Source of the DNA: JAAYYY01 sp964579295
GTDB taxonomy: Bacteria > Chloroflexota > Anaerolineae > Promineifilales > Promineifilaceae
Length of the DNA: 64,000 bases
NCBI GenBank assembly: GCA_964579295.1
Contig: CAZOGK010000008.1
Span: 53,293-117,292 of the forward strand
Direction of reading: 5' to 3'
In this document: positions 7,950 to 15,872 of the stretch, in pieces
Position numbering within the stretch: position 1 is the first letter of the stretch
Layout: each line of letters opens with the position of its first letter
Made by a program: the position numbers and the translations under genes
Notes under the pieces: generated by a model
What the model was told of the DNA's origin: nothing
Database searches by the model: none
Seen by the model: the letters and a program-made list of their open reading frames with translations, nothing else

Positions 7950-10201
7950 GGCTCATTTGACATGATGGGCAGGTGGAGCGAATAGCCGGTCTCTTCGGCG
8001 AGGATCGGCGTATGTACCGGCGTTCCACTGCGCGCCTCCACCTGGTCGCTGCTCACCATGTATATCTCGTTGACGACCTCGCCAATAGCATCGGGCGCCA
8101 CGTCCACGACGAAAGTGACTTCCCAGCTTTCGCCCACCGGCAATGAGGCCCGCGTCCAGGTTAGCGTGTCGCCATCCTGCATATACGGCTCCGTGGCGGA
8201 CACAAGCGTGACGTTGGCCGGCAGCGTGTCCGTGAGGACGAGCCCGGTGGCAGGCGCAGAGGCATGCGCATCGTTGACGCTGATCGTGTAGGTAAGCGGC
8301 TCGCCGGCAGAGACTTCGGCGGGTTCGGCAACCTTGTCGATGAACAGCTCGTGCGTGTTGCTGATGATCGGTGTCTGCACCGGCGTTCCACTGCGCGCCT
8401 CCACCTGGTCGCTGCTCACCATGTATATCTCGTTGACGACCTCGCCAATAGCATCGGGCGCCACGTCCACGACGAAAGTGACTTCCCAGCTTTCGCCCAC
8501 CGGCAATGAGGCCCGCGTCCAGGTTAGCGTGTCGCCATCCTGCATATACGGCTCCGTGGCGGACACAAGCGTGACGTTGGCCGGCAGCGTCTCGGTCAGG
8601 ACCAGCCCGGTAGCCGGGTCGAGCGGCTGCGGGTCGCTGACGCTGATGGTGTAGGTGAGCTGCTCGCCCGCATTGACGGCGGCGGGTTCGGCCACCTTGT
8701 CGATGAAGAGCTCGTGGCTGTCTTCAAGCATCCGCAGCGCATCGATGCGCCCGTAGCCGTAGACGTGATTAGGTACGGCCGCCGGTTCGAGGCCGCCGCA
8801 ACCAGCGGAGCTGGTCAGGGGGACCGCCGTTTCTCGTATGAGCGTCTCAATGGCCTCCACGTCCCCGTCCAGATCGGGACGGGCCTGTAGCAGCAAAGCG
8901 ACCAGGCCCGCGACGTGCGGGGTCGCCATGCTGGTGCCGCTCTTGCTGGTGTAGCTGGTGCCCAGACCGCTGGAGCGCACACCGGAGCCCGGCGCCGTGA
9001 CGTCTGGCTTGAGGCGGTTGCTGCCGTCGATCAGGACGGGGCCGCGGCTGCTGAAGCTGGCAATGACATCGGAATTGGTGGTTGCGCCGATGGTGAACGA
9101 ATCATCGTAGATAGCGGGCGGCGTGTTGATGGTGCTGCAGCCCGGCCCGCTGTTGCCCGCGGCCGCGACGACGACGATGCCCGCCTGACGCACATTGGCG
9201 ACCACCGTCTGTAGCGCCTGGGGAGTGACACAGCCTTCATCTGGCGGGCAGGACCACGAGTTTCCGATGGCGGCGGGGGCCAGCGCCGGCTGGGGATTGT
9301 CTCCCTCAAGGTCAGTCGGGGCAATGAACCACTGGAAACACTCGCTGTAGGTAGCCGGCGTGCCAACGCCCTGCTCCATGTTGCGGCAGCCAATCCAGCG
9401 CGCGCCCGGCGCTACGCCAATCTGATTGACGCCGCCGTCGTCGCCCAGGATGGTGCCCATTGTGTGCGTTCCGTGGCTGTTATCATCGCAGGGTACCTGC
9501 GAATCAAAGCCGCAGGGATTTGTCCCATTGCCGCTCAGGTCAAAGTGGACGGCATCATACCAGTTGTAGTCATGGTTGGCCTGCGCGCCGTTCCAGCCGC
9601 GATATTGGTTGATCAGCGCCGGGTGGTTCCAGACATAACCGGTGTCCTGCCCCCCGACGACAACACCGGAGCCGTCGATACCCGCCGCCCAGGCAGCCGG
9701 CGCCTGAATAACGCTGATGTTCGGCTCGACGGCGGTCGCGCTCATCGGCGCCTCTTCCGACTCCGGCAGGGCCATCTGCACCCGCGGATTGGCATAGAGG
9801 TGAGCGACGTCGCCGCGCTGCGCCAGCAGCTCCACCGCTGCGGCGTCGCCGCGCACCCAGATCATGTTGGCGACCCAGTAGGGGCGGTAGTCCACGCCCA
9901 GGCGCTCCAGCTCCGCCAGCACGGCGGGCTGGGTGCGCTCGGCCACGGCCCGTAGCTCCTGCATCACGTAGGCGCCGCGAGCCGCCCTATCGCCGAAGGC
10001 CGCGGCGGCCGAGAGATCGGCTTGCTCCGACAGGAAGACCAGGAACTCGGCCTCCCCTGTTTCCGCGACTCTCTCCAGGACCCAACCGTCTACCGCCGCG
10101 TGCCACGCCGGCGCGGAGAGAGCCGGAAAGGCGCTCCAGATGATGGTCAGTAGCAAGAGCGGCAGAGCCGCGAGGGCAGCGAAGCGATTCCAGAAGCGCA
10201 C
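7946..10201 (-). CDS. Secreted subtilisin-like S8 serine protease with two DUF11 repeats
   Basis: This is a 751-residue exported protease. A signal peptide (about 1-30) precedes a propeptide-like region (about 35-145) and a subtilase domain with catalytic Asp186 (GGQDTGY), His243 (NSHGTHTMG), oxyanion Asn350 (AAAGNSG) and Ser424 (SGTSMATPHVAG). Two DUF11 modules follow (about 498-610 and 619-733), each starting HELFIDKVAEPA. The extreme C-terminus, YSLHLPIMSNEP, resembles the end of the other secreted protein in this window (58645-60360). It is expected to act at the cell surface or outside the cell. It lies 23 bases after nadE and overlaps the next gene by ATGA. Confidence 0.93.
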   Translation of the reverse strand: MRFWNRFAALAALPLLLLTIIWSAFPALSAPAWHAAVDGWVLERVAETGEAEFLVFLSEQADLSAAAAFGDRAARGAYVMQELRAVAERTQPAVLAELERLGVDYRPYWVANMIWVRGDAAAVELLAQRGDVAHLYANPRVQMALPESEEAPMSATAVEPNISVIQAPAAWAAGIDGSGVVVGGQDTGYVWNHPALINQYRGWNGAQANHDYNWYDAVHFDLSGNGTNPCGFDSQVPCDDNSHGTHTMGTILGDDGGVNQIGVAPGARWIGCRNMEQGVGTPATYSECFQWFIAPTDLEGDNPQPALAPAAIGNSWSCPPDEGCVTPQALQTVVANVRQAGIVVVAAAGNSGPGCSTINTPPAIYDDSFTIGATTNSDVIASFSSRGPVLIDGSNRLKPDVTAPGSGVRSSGLGTSYTSKSGTSMATPHVAGLVALLLQARPDLDGDVEAIETLIRETAVPLTSSAGCGGLEPAAVPNHVYGYGRIDALRMLEDSHELFIDKVAEPAAVNAGEQLTYTISVSDPQPLDPATGLVLTETLPANVTLVSATEPYMQDGDTLTWTRASLPVGESWEVTFVVDVAPDAIGEVVNEIYMVSSDQVEARSGTPVQTPIISNTHELFIDKVAEPAEVSAGEPLTYTISVNDAHASAPATGLVLTDTLPANVTLVSATEPYMQDGDTLTWTRASLPVGESWEVTFVVDVAPDAIGEVVNEIYMVSSDQVEARSGTPVHTPILAEETGYSLHLPIMSNEP
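8017..8590 (-). repeat. Tandem DUF11-coding repeat with a perfectly identical 211-base core
   Basis: Bases 8017-8227 recur without mismatch at 8380-8590, an offset of 363 bases (121 codons). The bases after each core (8228-8340 and 8591-8703) still align but differ at many sites. This points to recent gene conversion or partial duplication inside the protease gene. Confidence 0.85.
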
Positions 10202-10224
10202 GATTCTTTTCTCTCCTTTGTCAG

Positions 10225-11079
10225 TTACAGGCCCCAGTCACGCAGATAGCGGAAGTCGTGACCGATACTGCGCGCGCTAATTTTGGGGATGATCGTCATG
10301 GTTCGTTTGAACTGCGAGCGCTGCACCATGCGCAGCACCGTATCGACAAAGCTCTCCGCAAAACCGGCGGCAATCGCCTCCCGGCGTGAATAGCGCTCGT
10401 CCACGAGCAAGTAAAGGAGCCGGTCCACCCGGTCATAGGTGAAGCCGAAATCCCCCTCGTCAGTTTGGCCGGGAATGAGATCGGCGCTGGGCGGCTTGTC
10501 GATAATGACCTGGGGCACGCCGACCCGCACTGCGAGCTGGCGCAGCTGCGTCTTGTAGAGGTCGCCCAGCGGATTGACCGCCGAAGCCAGGTCGCCAAAG
10601 AGGGTGCCGTAGCCGAGCAGTAACTCCGTCTTGTTGCTGGTGCCCACGACCAGAGCATCCCAGGCCGCCGACCGATCGTAGAGGACGATCATGCGCGCCC
10701 GCGCCATCACATTGCCCATGCGGTTGGGGCTGATGTCCGGCGTCACGGCGAACAGCGGCTCGACAAGCGGCGTGATATCCACCGTCTCACTCTGCACGCC
10801 GAGGTCGTCAATCACCAGCTGGGCGTGTTCCAGGCTTGCCGGCGACGAAGCCGCGTACGGCAGGCGCATGGCCAGCACATTCTCCGCGCCCAAAGCGGCT
10901 GCCGCCAGGTAGCAGGAGACGGCCGAATCGACGCCGCCCGACAGGCCGAGCACGGCCCGCTGAAAGCCGGCTTTGGTCAGCTCGTTGTGGATGAACTGGG
11001 TCAGGAGATGGTAGACGACATCGCCTTCAATCTGCAGCTTCTCGGCAGCGCGCTGCATCCCTCCGTTGGCATGTGCCAT
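10225..11079 (-). CDS. nadE: NAD+ synthetase (ammonia-dependent type)
   Basis: This 284-residue enzyme amidates nicotinic acid adenine dinucleotide to NAD+ using ATP. The ATP pyrophosphatase P-loop SGGVDS is at residues 47-52, and GTSNKTELLLGYGT and QTDEGDFGFTYDRVDRLL supply the usual substrate- and metal-contacting loops. There is no nitrilase (glutaminase) domain, so ammonia is the expected nitrogen donor. It is the first gene of a close-set minus-strand run that continues into the S8 protease, and a good promoter lies 54 bases before it. Confidence 0.95.
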   Translation of the reverse strand: MAHANGGMQRAAEKLQIEGDVVYHLLTQFIHNELTKAGFQRAVLGLSGGVDSAVSCYLAAAALGAENVLAMRLPYAASSPASLEHAQLVIDDLGVQSETVDITPLVEPLFAVTPDISPNRMGNVMARARMIVLYDRSAAWDALVVGTSNKTELLLGYGTLFGDLASAVNPLGDLYKTQLRQLAVRVGVPQVIIDKPPSADLIPGQTDEGDFGFTYDRVDRLLYLLVDERYSRREAIAAGFAESFVDTVLRMVQRSQFKRTMTIIPKISARSIGHDFRYLRDWGL

Positions 11080-11132
11080 GGTTGTCTCTTCCCTTCAGAC
11101 TGGTCGGGCGGCCCTGGTCGCCGCCGGCTTGA

Positions 11133-11161
11133 ATTGTAGCTTTGGCCGCAGCGGGCGGCAA
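11133..11161 (-). promoter_or_regulatory. Probable promoter of the nadE run
   Basis: On the minus strand TTGCCG (11161-11156) and TACAAT (11138-11133) are separated by 17 bases. Transcription would begin near 11126, about 47 bases before the nadE start codon. Confidence 0.5.
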
Positions 11162-11168
11162 TATGGCT

Positions 11169-11188
11169 CCAGAGTCAGGCGACTCTGG
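11169..11188 (-). terminator. Hairpin after the L,D-transpeptidase gene (weak terminator)
   Basis: CCAGAGTC and GACTCTGG form an eight-base stem around a four-base loop, six bases beyond the transpeptidase stop. There is no T run, so it is only a terminator candidate. Confidence 0.35.
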
Positions 11189-11193
11189 CCGAA

Positions 11194-12798
11194 TTAGGAC
11201 TGCACCTCGACGATGACGCCGGCTTCCGCCCATTCGTAGAGCAGCGCCTGGTTCTCGTTGGCGACGAGAATGCAGCCGTAAGTGACCGGGCGGCCGATGC
11301 TGTTCGTCCACAGCAGATTATAGCCGTTGCGCGTGGGAAAGCCGTGGAAGCCGTTCATGAAGTCGCTGCTGGGCACGGGCCGGTAAATGCCAATAAACTG
11401 CGGCATCCACAAATCCCAGTTGGCCGCGTAGGCGTTTTCCTCGTGGCTCTGTACCTGGAAGACGCCGGGCGCGGTCGGGCTCGTCTCGATGCCGGTGCTG
11501 ACCGGCCACTCCCACTTGAGCGCGCCGTTCTCATAAGCCCACATGCGCTGCTGGCTGAGGCTGACGACAATACGCTTCGACTCGACCACCGGCAGCGGCA
11601 GCAGCACGTCTGGCGAGGGGATGGTAATCGTCTGGCCCACGCGCAGGGCGTCGTCCACGCCGGGGTTCGCCTGCTGTACCCAGGGGTAGGGGATGCCGTA
11701 GTCGCGGCCGATGCTGGAGAAGGTCTCACCGGGGCCGACGGTGTGGGCGCGCTCATGATGATAGAGACGCAGCCGCAGCGCCAGCGTCTCGCCGGCGATG
11801 GCCTGCTCGATAGCCGCGGCCGCCTCCTTCTCGCCCACGTAGCGGGCGTCGCCCAGGGCGGCCACCTGCTCGTTCAGGTAGGCCACGGCCGGCGCCGTGT
11901 TCACGTCCAGCCGGTAGCCGCTGGGGCGCGCCGCATCAGCCGCCAGCGCCAGCCAGCCGGCCCATACTTCCGGCGCGATCTCCGCTTCGCGCTGCTCATT
12001 GCGCACCGGGTCAAAGAGCGTCACCGCCAGCGGCCGCGACAGCAGCCTGTTCGCCTCGGCGACGAGCGCGCTGCTGTCGGCGATAGCCGGGGCTACTTCG
12101 GTCAGCGTCAGCGGCAGCCGTCCCTGCTGCACCACCTGCACGGCATTTTGCTGCAGCCAGGCCAGGGTCGCCGCCACGTCGAGCGCCTGACCGGGCAGGG
12201 CCGGCGTGGCGACCACGCGCCCGTTCTCCAGGGCAATGCCGGCATCGACCGGGGCCACGGCCAATTGCGGCGCCATGCTCTCGAGCGCCGCGCGGGCCAT
12301 TTCCGGGTTGAACGCCCATACGGGCGGAAAGCCCTGCTCCGAACTGCGGTATTGCAGCGCCTGCGGCAGAGTCGCCAGGTCGCGCCCCTGCGCGTGGGCG
12401 CGGCTGGCCGTCGCTTCACTGTCCAGAATCAGTCCCAGCTCGGCCGGCGGCAGGGCGCGGCGCACGTCGCCGCCTTCGACGCTAATACTTCTCGCCTGCC
12501 AGCTCGACGCCAGCGCCGACGCCGCGCCCTGCTCGGTGCGGCCGCCCAGCGCCACGCCCAGCGTGTGCACGCCGGGAAAGATGCGCGGGCTGCGGTAGGC
12601 GAGGAAGCCGGCGCCGGCAACCACGACGACCGCGCCCAGCAGCAGGAAGGCCAGGAGCAGCAGCGGCAGCCAGAGCGAGCGGCGCGGCTGCTGCACCGGC
12701 ACGTATAGGTCCGGCGGCGCGGGCGGGGCCGGCCGATGGGCCGGGCGTCGCCCGTAGACGCGAGTAGGCTGTTCGGCAATCGGTGTGCGCTTACTCAT
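11194..12798 (-). CDS. Membrane-anchored L,D-transpeptidase with peptidoglycan-binding and LysM domains
   Basis: This 534-residue protein would cross-link or anchor to peptidoglycan outside the membrane. A proline-rich cytoplasmic tail is followed by one membrane segment (about 41-68). Next come a YoaR/VanW-type peptidoglycan-binding repeat region (about 78-330), a LysM module (about 351-398, HTVGPGETFSSIGRDYG) and a C-terminal YkuD domain. The catalytic motif is intact: His485 (GFHGFP) and Cys509 (TYGCILVANEN), with Asn in place of the more common Arg after the cysteine region. The gene stands alone, 168 bases from sppA. Confidence 0.92.
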   Translation of the reverse strand: MSKRTPIAEQPTRVYGRRPAHRPAPPAPPDLYVPVQQPRRSLWLPLLLLAFLLLGAVVVVAGAGFLAYRSPRIFPGVHTLGVALGGRTEQGAASALASSWQARSISVEGGDVRRALPPAELGLILDSEATASRAHAQGRDLATLPQALQYRSSEQGFPPVWAFNPEMARAALESMAPQLAVAPVDAGIALENGRVVATPALPGQALDVAATLAWLQQNAVQVVQQGRLPLTLTEVAPAIADSSALVAEANRLLSRPLAVTLFDPVRNEQREAEIAPEVWAGWLALAADAARPSGYRLDVNTAPAVAYLNEQVAALGDARYVGEKEAAAAIEQAIAGETLALRLRLYHHERAHTVGPGETFSSIGRDYGIPYPWVQQANPGVDDALRVGQTITIPSPDVLLPLPVVESKRIVVSLSQQRMWAYENGALKWEWPVSTGIETSPTAPGVFQVQSHEENAYAANWDLWMPQFIGIYRPVPSSDFMNGFHGFPTRNGYNLLWTNSIGRPVTYGCILVANENQALLYEWAEAGVIVEVQS

Positions 12799-12965
12799 TT
12801 ATTCCACCATACGGGATAATCCGCTCTCGGCTCCCGAAACATAGTATAGCAGATAGGTTGCGCAATGGAGCCAACGCCAAGCATCAGTTCAGCCGCCGCT
12901 TGCCCTACGGCGTGGCACCCCGGCCTGTTTTGTTATCTGTCTGGGAGACGGTGCGCGGCGCCGGC

Positions 12966-14789
12966 TCAGCGCCAGCGCAGCGAGAAGGGGAGCAGCAATA
13001 ACGCCTCCTGCTGCAACCGCCGCAGCGCCGCCGCCAGCTCGGCCACCTGTCCGCCTGGGCGCGCCGGCAGCGGCAGACGGAATCCGCCGCGGCCGTGGTG
13101 CAGGTTTGCCACTGGAACGCGCTGGTACGGGCCGGCCTGCAGCTCGGCCAGCTCCGCCGCTTTCGCCACCGCGTCGGCCATGTCGCCAAAGCTATCGACC
13201 AGCCGGTATTGCGCCGCCTGCCGCCCCGTCCACACGCGCCCGCCCGCGACCGGCTCCAGCTCTTCCCGGCTGAGCCCCCGCCCCGCGGCGACCACGTCCA
13301 GAAACTGGCCGTAGACTTGCTCGATGCGCTGCCAGAGCAGCCCTCGCTCCTCGGGCGCCAGCAGCCCGGCATCGCTATGGAGATGGGCATGCTCGCCGCG
13401 CTGCAGCACAGTGCGGTTGATGCGCAGCCGCTCGTACAGCCCATCGGTGTTAAGGCGGGCGGACACGACCCCGATGGAGCCCGTGACAGTCGTCGGCTGG
13501 CACATGATGTGCGCGGCGCCGGCGCTGACATAGTAGCCGCCCGACGCTGCCACGTTGCCCATGTAGGCCAGCACCGGCTTCTTGCGGGCCAGGCGCTGCA
13601 CCTGGCGCCAGATCAGGTCGGAAGCCAGCGCCGACCCACCCCCTGAATCGACGTGAAAGACGACGGCCGCCACGCGCTTGCTGCGCTCCGCCCGGCGCAG
13701 CAAGCGAGTAATCGTCTCGTGCCCGGCCAGCACGCCGCCGACAAACGGGATCGGTACGTCCACCGGCGGCTGTTGGCTCTCACCGGTAACAATCATGCCT
13801 TCGAGGCTGACGACGGCGACGTAGCGCGGCAGCGGCAGCCACACGCGCTCGGTCAGCAGCGGCGCCGCGCGCTTCCAGCCGAGGAGCCGCGCCTTGGGCC
13901 GCTCTGGCTCGCCACCCGGCTCGTCCTGCGGAATGCCTTCATCGCCTTCATCCACATGGGTCGGGGCCGTCTCTGTGGCTGGTTTATCCGCCAGCAAATA
14001 AGGCAGTTCGTCCTCGTAGGCCAGCGCGTCGACCAGCCCGGCCGTCAGCGCCTCGGCGGGGGTCAGCGGCGCGCGGTCAATCAGCTCCCGCACCGCCTCC
14101 TGGCTCAACCCGCGATTTTCGGCGATGGCGGCTGTCAACAGGTCGTAGTTGTCGTCCAGCAGCCATTCAAGCTGTTGGCGCTGCTCCGGCGTTATCTCCG
14201 CCTTGTCGAGCATATTGGCGGCCGTCTTGTAGGGCGAAATCTGTAGGACATCGGCCTGCACGCCAATCACATCCAGCGCTTCCTTCAGAAAAAGCGCTTC
14301 CACGCGCAGCCCCAGCAGGTCGAACTCGGCGCTGGGCGGGATGACGATGCGGTCGCCGGCAGCCGCCACAAAGTAGTGAGCCAGGTCGAGGTAGGGGGTG
14401 AAGACAATGGCCTCTTTGCCGGCGGCGCGCAGCCGCTGCAGCGAGCGGCGCAGGTTCTGCAGGGTCGCCAGGCCGGCCGGGCTATAGTCGCCCAGCAGGA
14501 AGACAACGCCGCGCACATTATCGGCTTCGCCAATGGCGCGCAGCCGGGCGTTCAGCGCCTGCAGGCTGAGCGGCTCCGGCGGCAGCAGCCGGCGCTGCAG
14601 GAAGCCGCGCGGCGGTCCCGCCCGCTCTGGCAGGGGTCCAGAGATGGGCAGAACTACGTAGTCCAGCCGCTGCCTCCGGGCGCGCCGCAGCCCGTTGCGC
14701 AGGCCGACCACGCCCCTGGCCCACCACAGCCGGGCATCCCGCACCAATGCGTCAAGTTCACGGTCTAACGCCTGCCAGTATGTTGCCAT
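12966..14789 (-). CDS. sppA: SppA-type signal peptide peptidase (S49), long form
   Basis: This 607-residue protein has the duplicated 67-kDa architecture. The general-base Lys188 sits in the N-terminal half (ISPYKTAANML) and the nucleophile Ser386 in the C-terminal half (DSGGGSALASDL), matching the Lys/Ser dyad layout of E. coli SppA (K209, S409). An acidic insert lies between the halves (about 270-300). The N-terminus (MATYWQALDRELDALV) lacks the usual membrane anchor or signal, so it may be cytoplasmic or peripheral. The frame opens at 14870, but ATG 14789 has GAGGT at good spacing. It degrades residual signal peptides or other short peptides. Confidence 0.88.
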   Translation of the reverse strand: MATYWQALDRELDALVRDARLWWARGVVGLRNGLRRARRQRLDYVVLPISGPLPERAGPPRGFLQRRLLPPEPLSLQALNARLRAIGEADNVRGVVFLLGDYSPAGLATLQNLRRSLQRLRAAGKEAIVFTPYLDLAHYFVAAAGDRIVIPPSAEFDLLGLRVEALFLKEALDVIGVQADVLQISPYKTAANMLDKAEITPEQRQQLEWLLDDNYDLLTAAIAENRGLSQEAVRELIDRAPLTPAEALTAGLVDALAYEDELPYLLADKPATETAPTHVDEGDEGIPQDEPGGEPERPKARLLGWKRAAPLLTERVWLPLPRYVAVVSLEGMIVTGESQQPPVDVPIPFVGGVLAGHETITRLLRRAERSKRVAAVVFHVDSGGGSALASDLIWRQVQRLARKKPVLAYMGNVAASGGYYVSAGAAHIMCQPTTVTGSIGVVSARLNTDGLYERLRINRTVLQRGEHAHLHSDAGLLAPEERGLLWQRIEQVYGQFLDVVAAGRGLSREELEPVAGGRVWTGRQAAQYRLVDSFGDMADAVAKAAELAELQAGPYQRVPVANLHHGRGGFRLPLPARPGGQVAELAAALRRLQQEALLLLPFSLRWR

Positions 14790-14926
14790 ATGAATACCTC
14801 GGCGTGTAATGATAGGGGCCATTGCCCGCCCAGGCAACGCGCGGGTCAGGCATGCCGGAACAACGTCCATTCGCTTCCTGCCAACGCCTGGCCGGCATGC
14901 TTTCCCCCTACAGTCCGCCGCGCCCC

Positions 14927-14975
14927 CTGTAACCTGTACCTTGTACCCTGCACCCTGCCATTCGCCATTCGCCCC
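14927..14975 (+). repeat. Degenerate heptanucleotide repeat
   Basis: Seven consecutive seven-base units drift from CTGTAAC through CTGTACC, TTGTACC and CTGCACC to TCGCCAT and TCGCCCC. The array is non-coding and ends just before the -10 box of the thiamine transcription unit. Confidence 0.55.
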
Positions 14976-14990
14976 CTCCCTCGTTATAAT
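14961..14990 (+). promoter_or_regulatory. Promoter of the TPP-riboswitch transcript
   Basis: A perfect TATAAT is at 14985-14990. A weak TTCGCC at 14961-14966 is 18 bases upstream. The start site would be near 14997, about 16 bases before the riboswitch. The 395-base gap between sppA and thiN (14790-15184) otherwise holds the heptad repeat, the riboswitch and its terminator. Confidence 0.6.
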
Positions 14991-15012
14991 GGAACCAACA
15001 AACCTACCTTAT

Positions 15013-15108
15013 GCGCACAGGGAGCCGGGGTTAGCCCGGCTGAGAGGGTGGCCGTCTGCCGCCGACCTGCGAACCTGATCCGGGTAATGCCGGCGTAGGG
15101 ATGTGAGA
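15013..15108 (+). ncRNA. TPP riboswitch (THI element)
   Basis: The aptamer core is clear. The P2/P3 side reads CAGGGAGCC...GGCTGAGAGGG, and the P4/P5 side has CCTGATCCGGGTAATGCC followed by GGCGTAGGGA. P1 is closed by CACA (15016-15019) with TGTG (15102-15105). Binding of thiamine pyrophosphate is expected to promote formation of the terminator just downstream and lower expression of thiN and following genes. Confidence 0.95.
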
Positions 15109-15120
15109 ACATGCTTACGA

Positions 15121-15143
15121 AGCTACCCACAGGTAGCTTTTTT
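15121..15143 (+). terminator. Intrinsic terminator of the riboswitch expression platform
   Basis: AGCTACC (15121-15127) pairs with GGTAGCT (15132-15138) around a four-base loop and runs into six T (15138-15143). It sits 12 bases after the aptamer P1, as expected for a transcription-terminating TPP switch. Confidence 0.85.
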
Positions 15144-15184
15144 GTTGGCCCGCGCCGGAGCCGTGATGACGAAAGGAGATGGCT

Positions 15185-15832
15185 GTGACGGTGTTCGTCC
15201 TCGCCAATGGCGACCTGGAATCGCTCGAATGGGCCCGCTCGCTGCTGGCCGGAGCCAGCGCGATTATCGGCGCCGATGGCGGCGCCGCGCACGTGCTTGC
15301 CGCCGGCTTCTGGCCGGATGTCGTCGTTGGCGACATGGATTCACTCGCCACCGCCGACCGCGGCCGGCTGGACGACCGCGGCGTCGCCCTGCTGCAGTAC
15401 CCGGAGGCCAAAGACGAGACCGACCTGGAGCTGGCGCTGCTGCATTCCGTCGCCGCCTACGAGCGGCCGGTGCGCGTGCTCGCCGGTCTGGGCGGCCGTC
15501 TGGACCAGTGGCTTGCCAATATTCTGCTGCTGCTGCACCCGGCACTGCGCGGGCGAGACATCCGATTCCTCTCGCCCTACCAGCAGCTCTGGGTGGTGCA
15601 GGGCCGCACGGAGATTCGAGGCGCGCCCGGCGATAAAGTGTCGCTCATCCCCCTCGGCGGCGATGTTCAGGTACTGGAGACGACCGGGCTGGCCTGGCCG
15701 CTGCGCGACGAGGTCCTGAAAGTGGGACCGGCGCGCGGCGTCAGCAACGAGATGACCGGCCCGCTGGCGACCGTCGTCGTCGGCAGCGGCGACCTGCTCT
15801 GTGTGCATACGAGCCAAGAATGGGGACGGTAA
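15185..15832 (+). CDS. thiN: Thiamine pyrophosphokinase
   Basis: This protein of about 215 residues transfers pyrophosphate from ATP to thiamine, forming TPP. Family motifs are visible: IIGADGGAAHV near residue 30, DVVVGDMDSL near 50, KDETDLELAL near 80 and the GGRLDQWLANI loop near 105. The C-terminal B1-binding part follows (SLIPLGGDVQVLETTGLAWPL, SNEMTGP). An ATG at 15179 directly abuts its AAAGGAG, leaving no spacer, so the in-frame GTG at 15185 with six bases of spacing is the better start. It is the first gene under the TPP riboswitch. Confidence 0.9.
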   Translation: MTVFVLANGDLESLEWARSLLAGASAIIGADGGAAHVLAAGFWPDVVVGDMDSLATADRGRLDDRGVALLQYPEAKDETDLELALLHSVAAYERPVRVLAGLGGRLDQWLANILLLLHPALRGRDIRFLSPYQQLWVVQGRTEIRGAPGDKVSLIPLGGDVQVLETTGLAWPLRDEVLKVGPARGVSNEMTGPLATVVVGSGDLLCVHTSQEWGR

Positions 15833-15872
15833 CCGGCTATCGCCCGGCCGCCGTCTTCCGAGGAGAACACCC

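Noticed and set aside
11344..12708. 454-codon plus-strand frame over the L,D-transpeptidase gene
   Set aside because: Arg/His/Gln-rich shadow with no motif; the transpeptidase catalytic residues are clear on the other strand.
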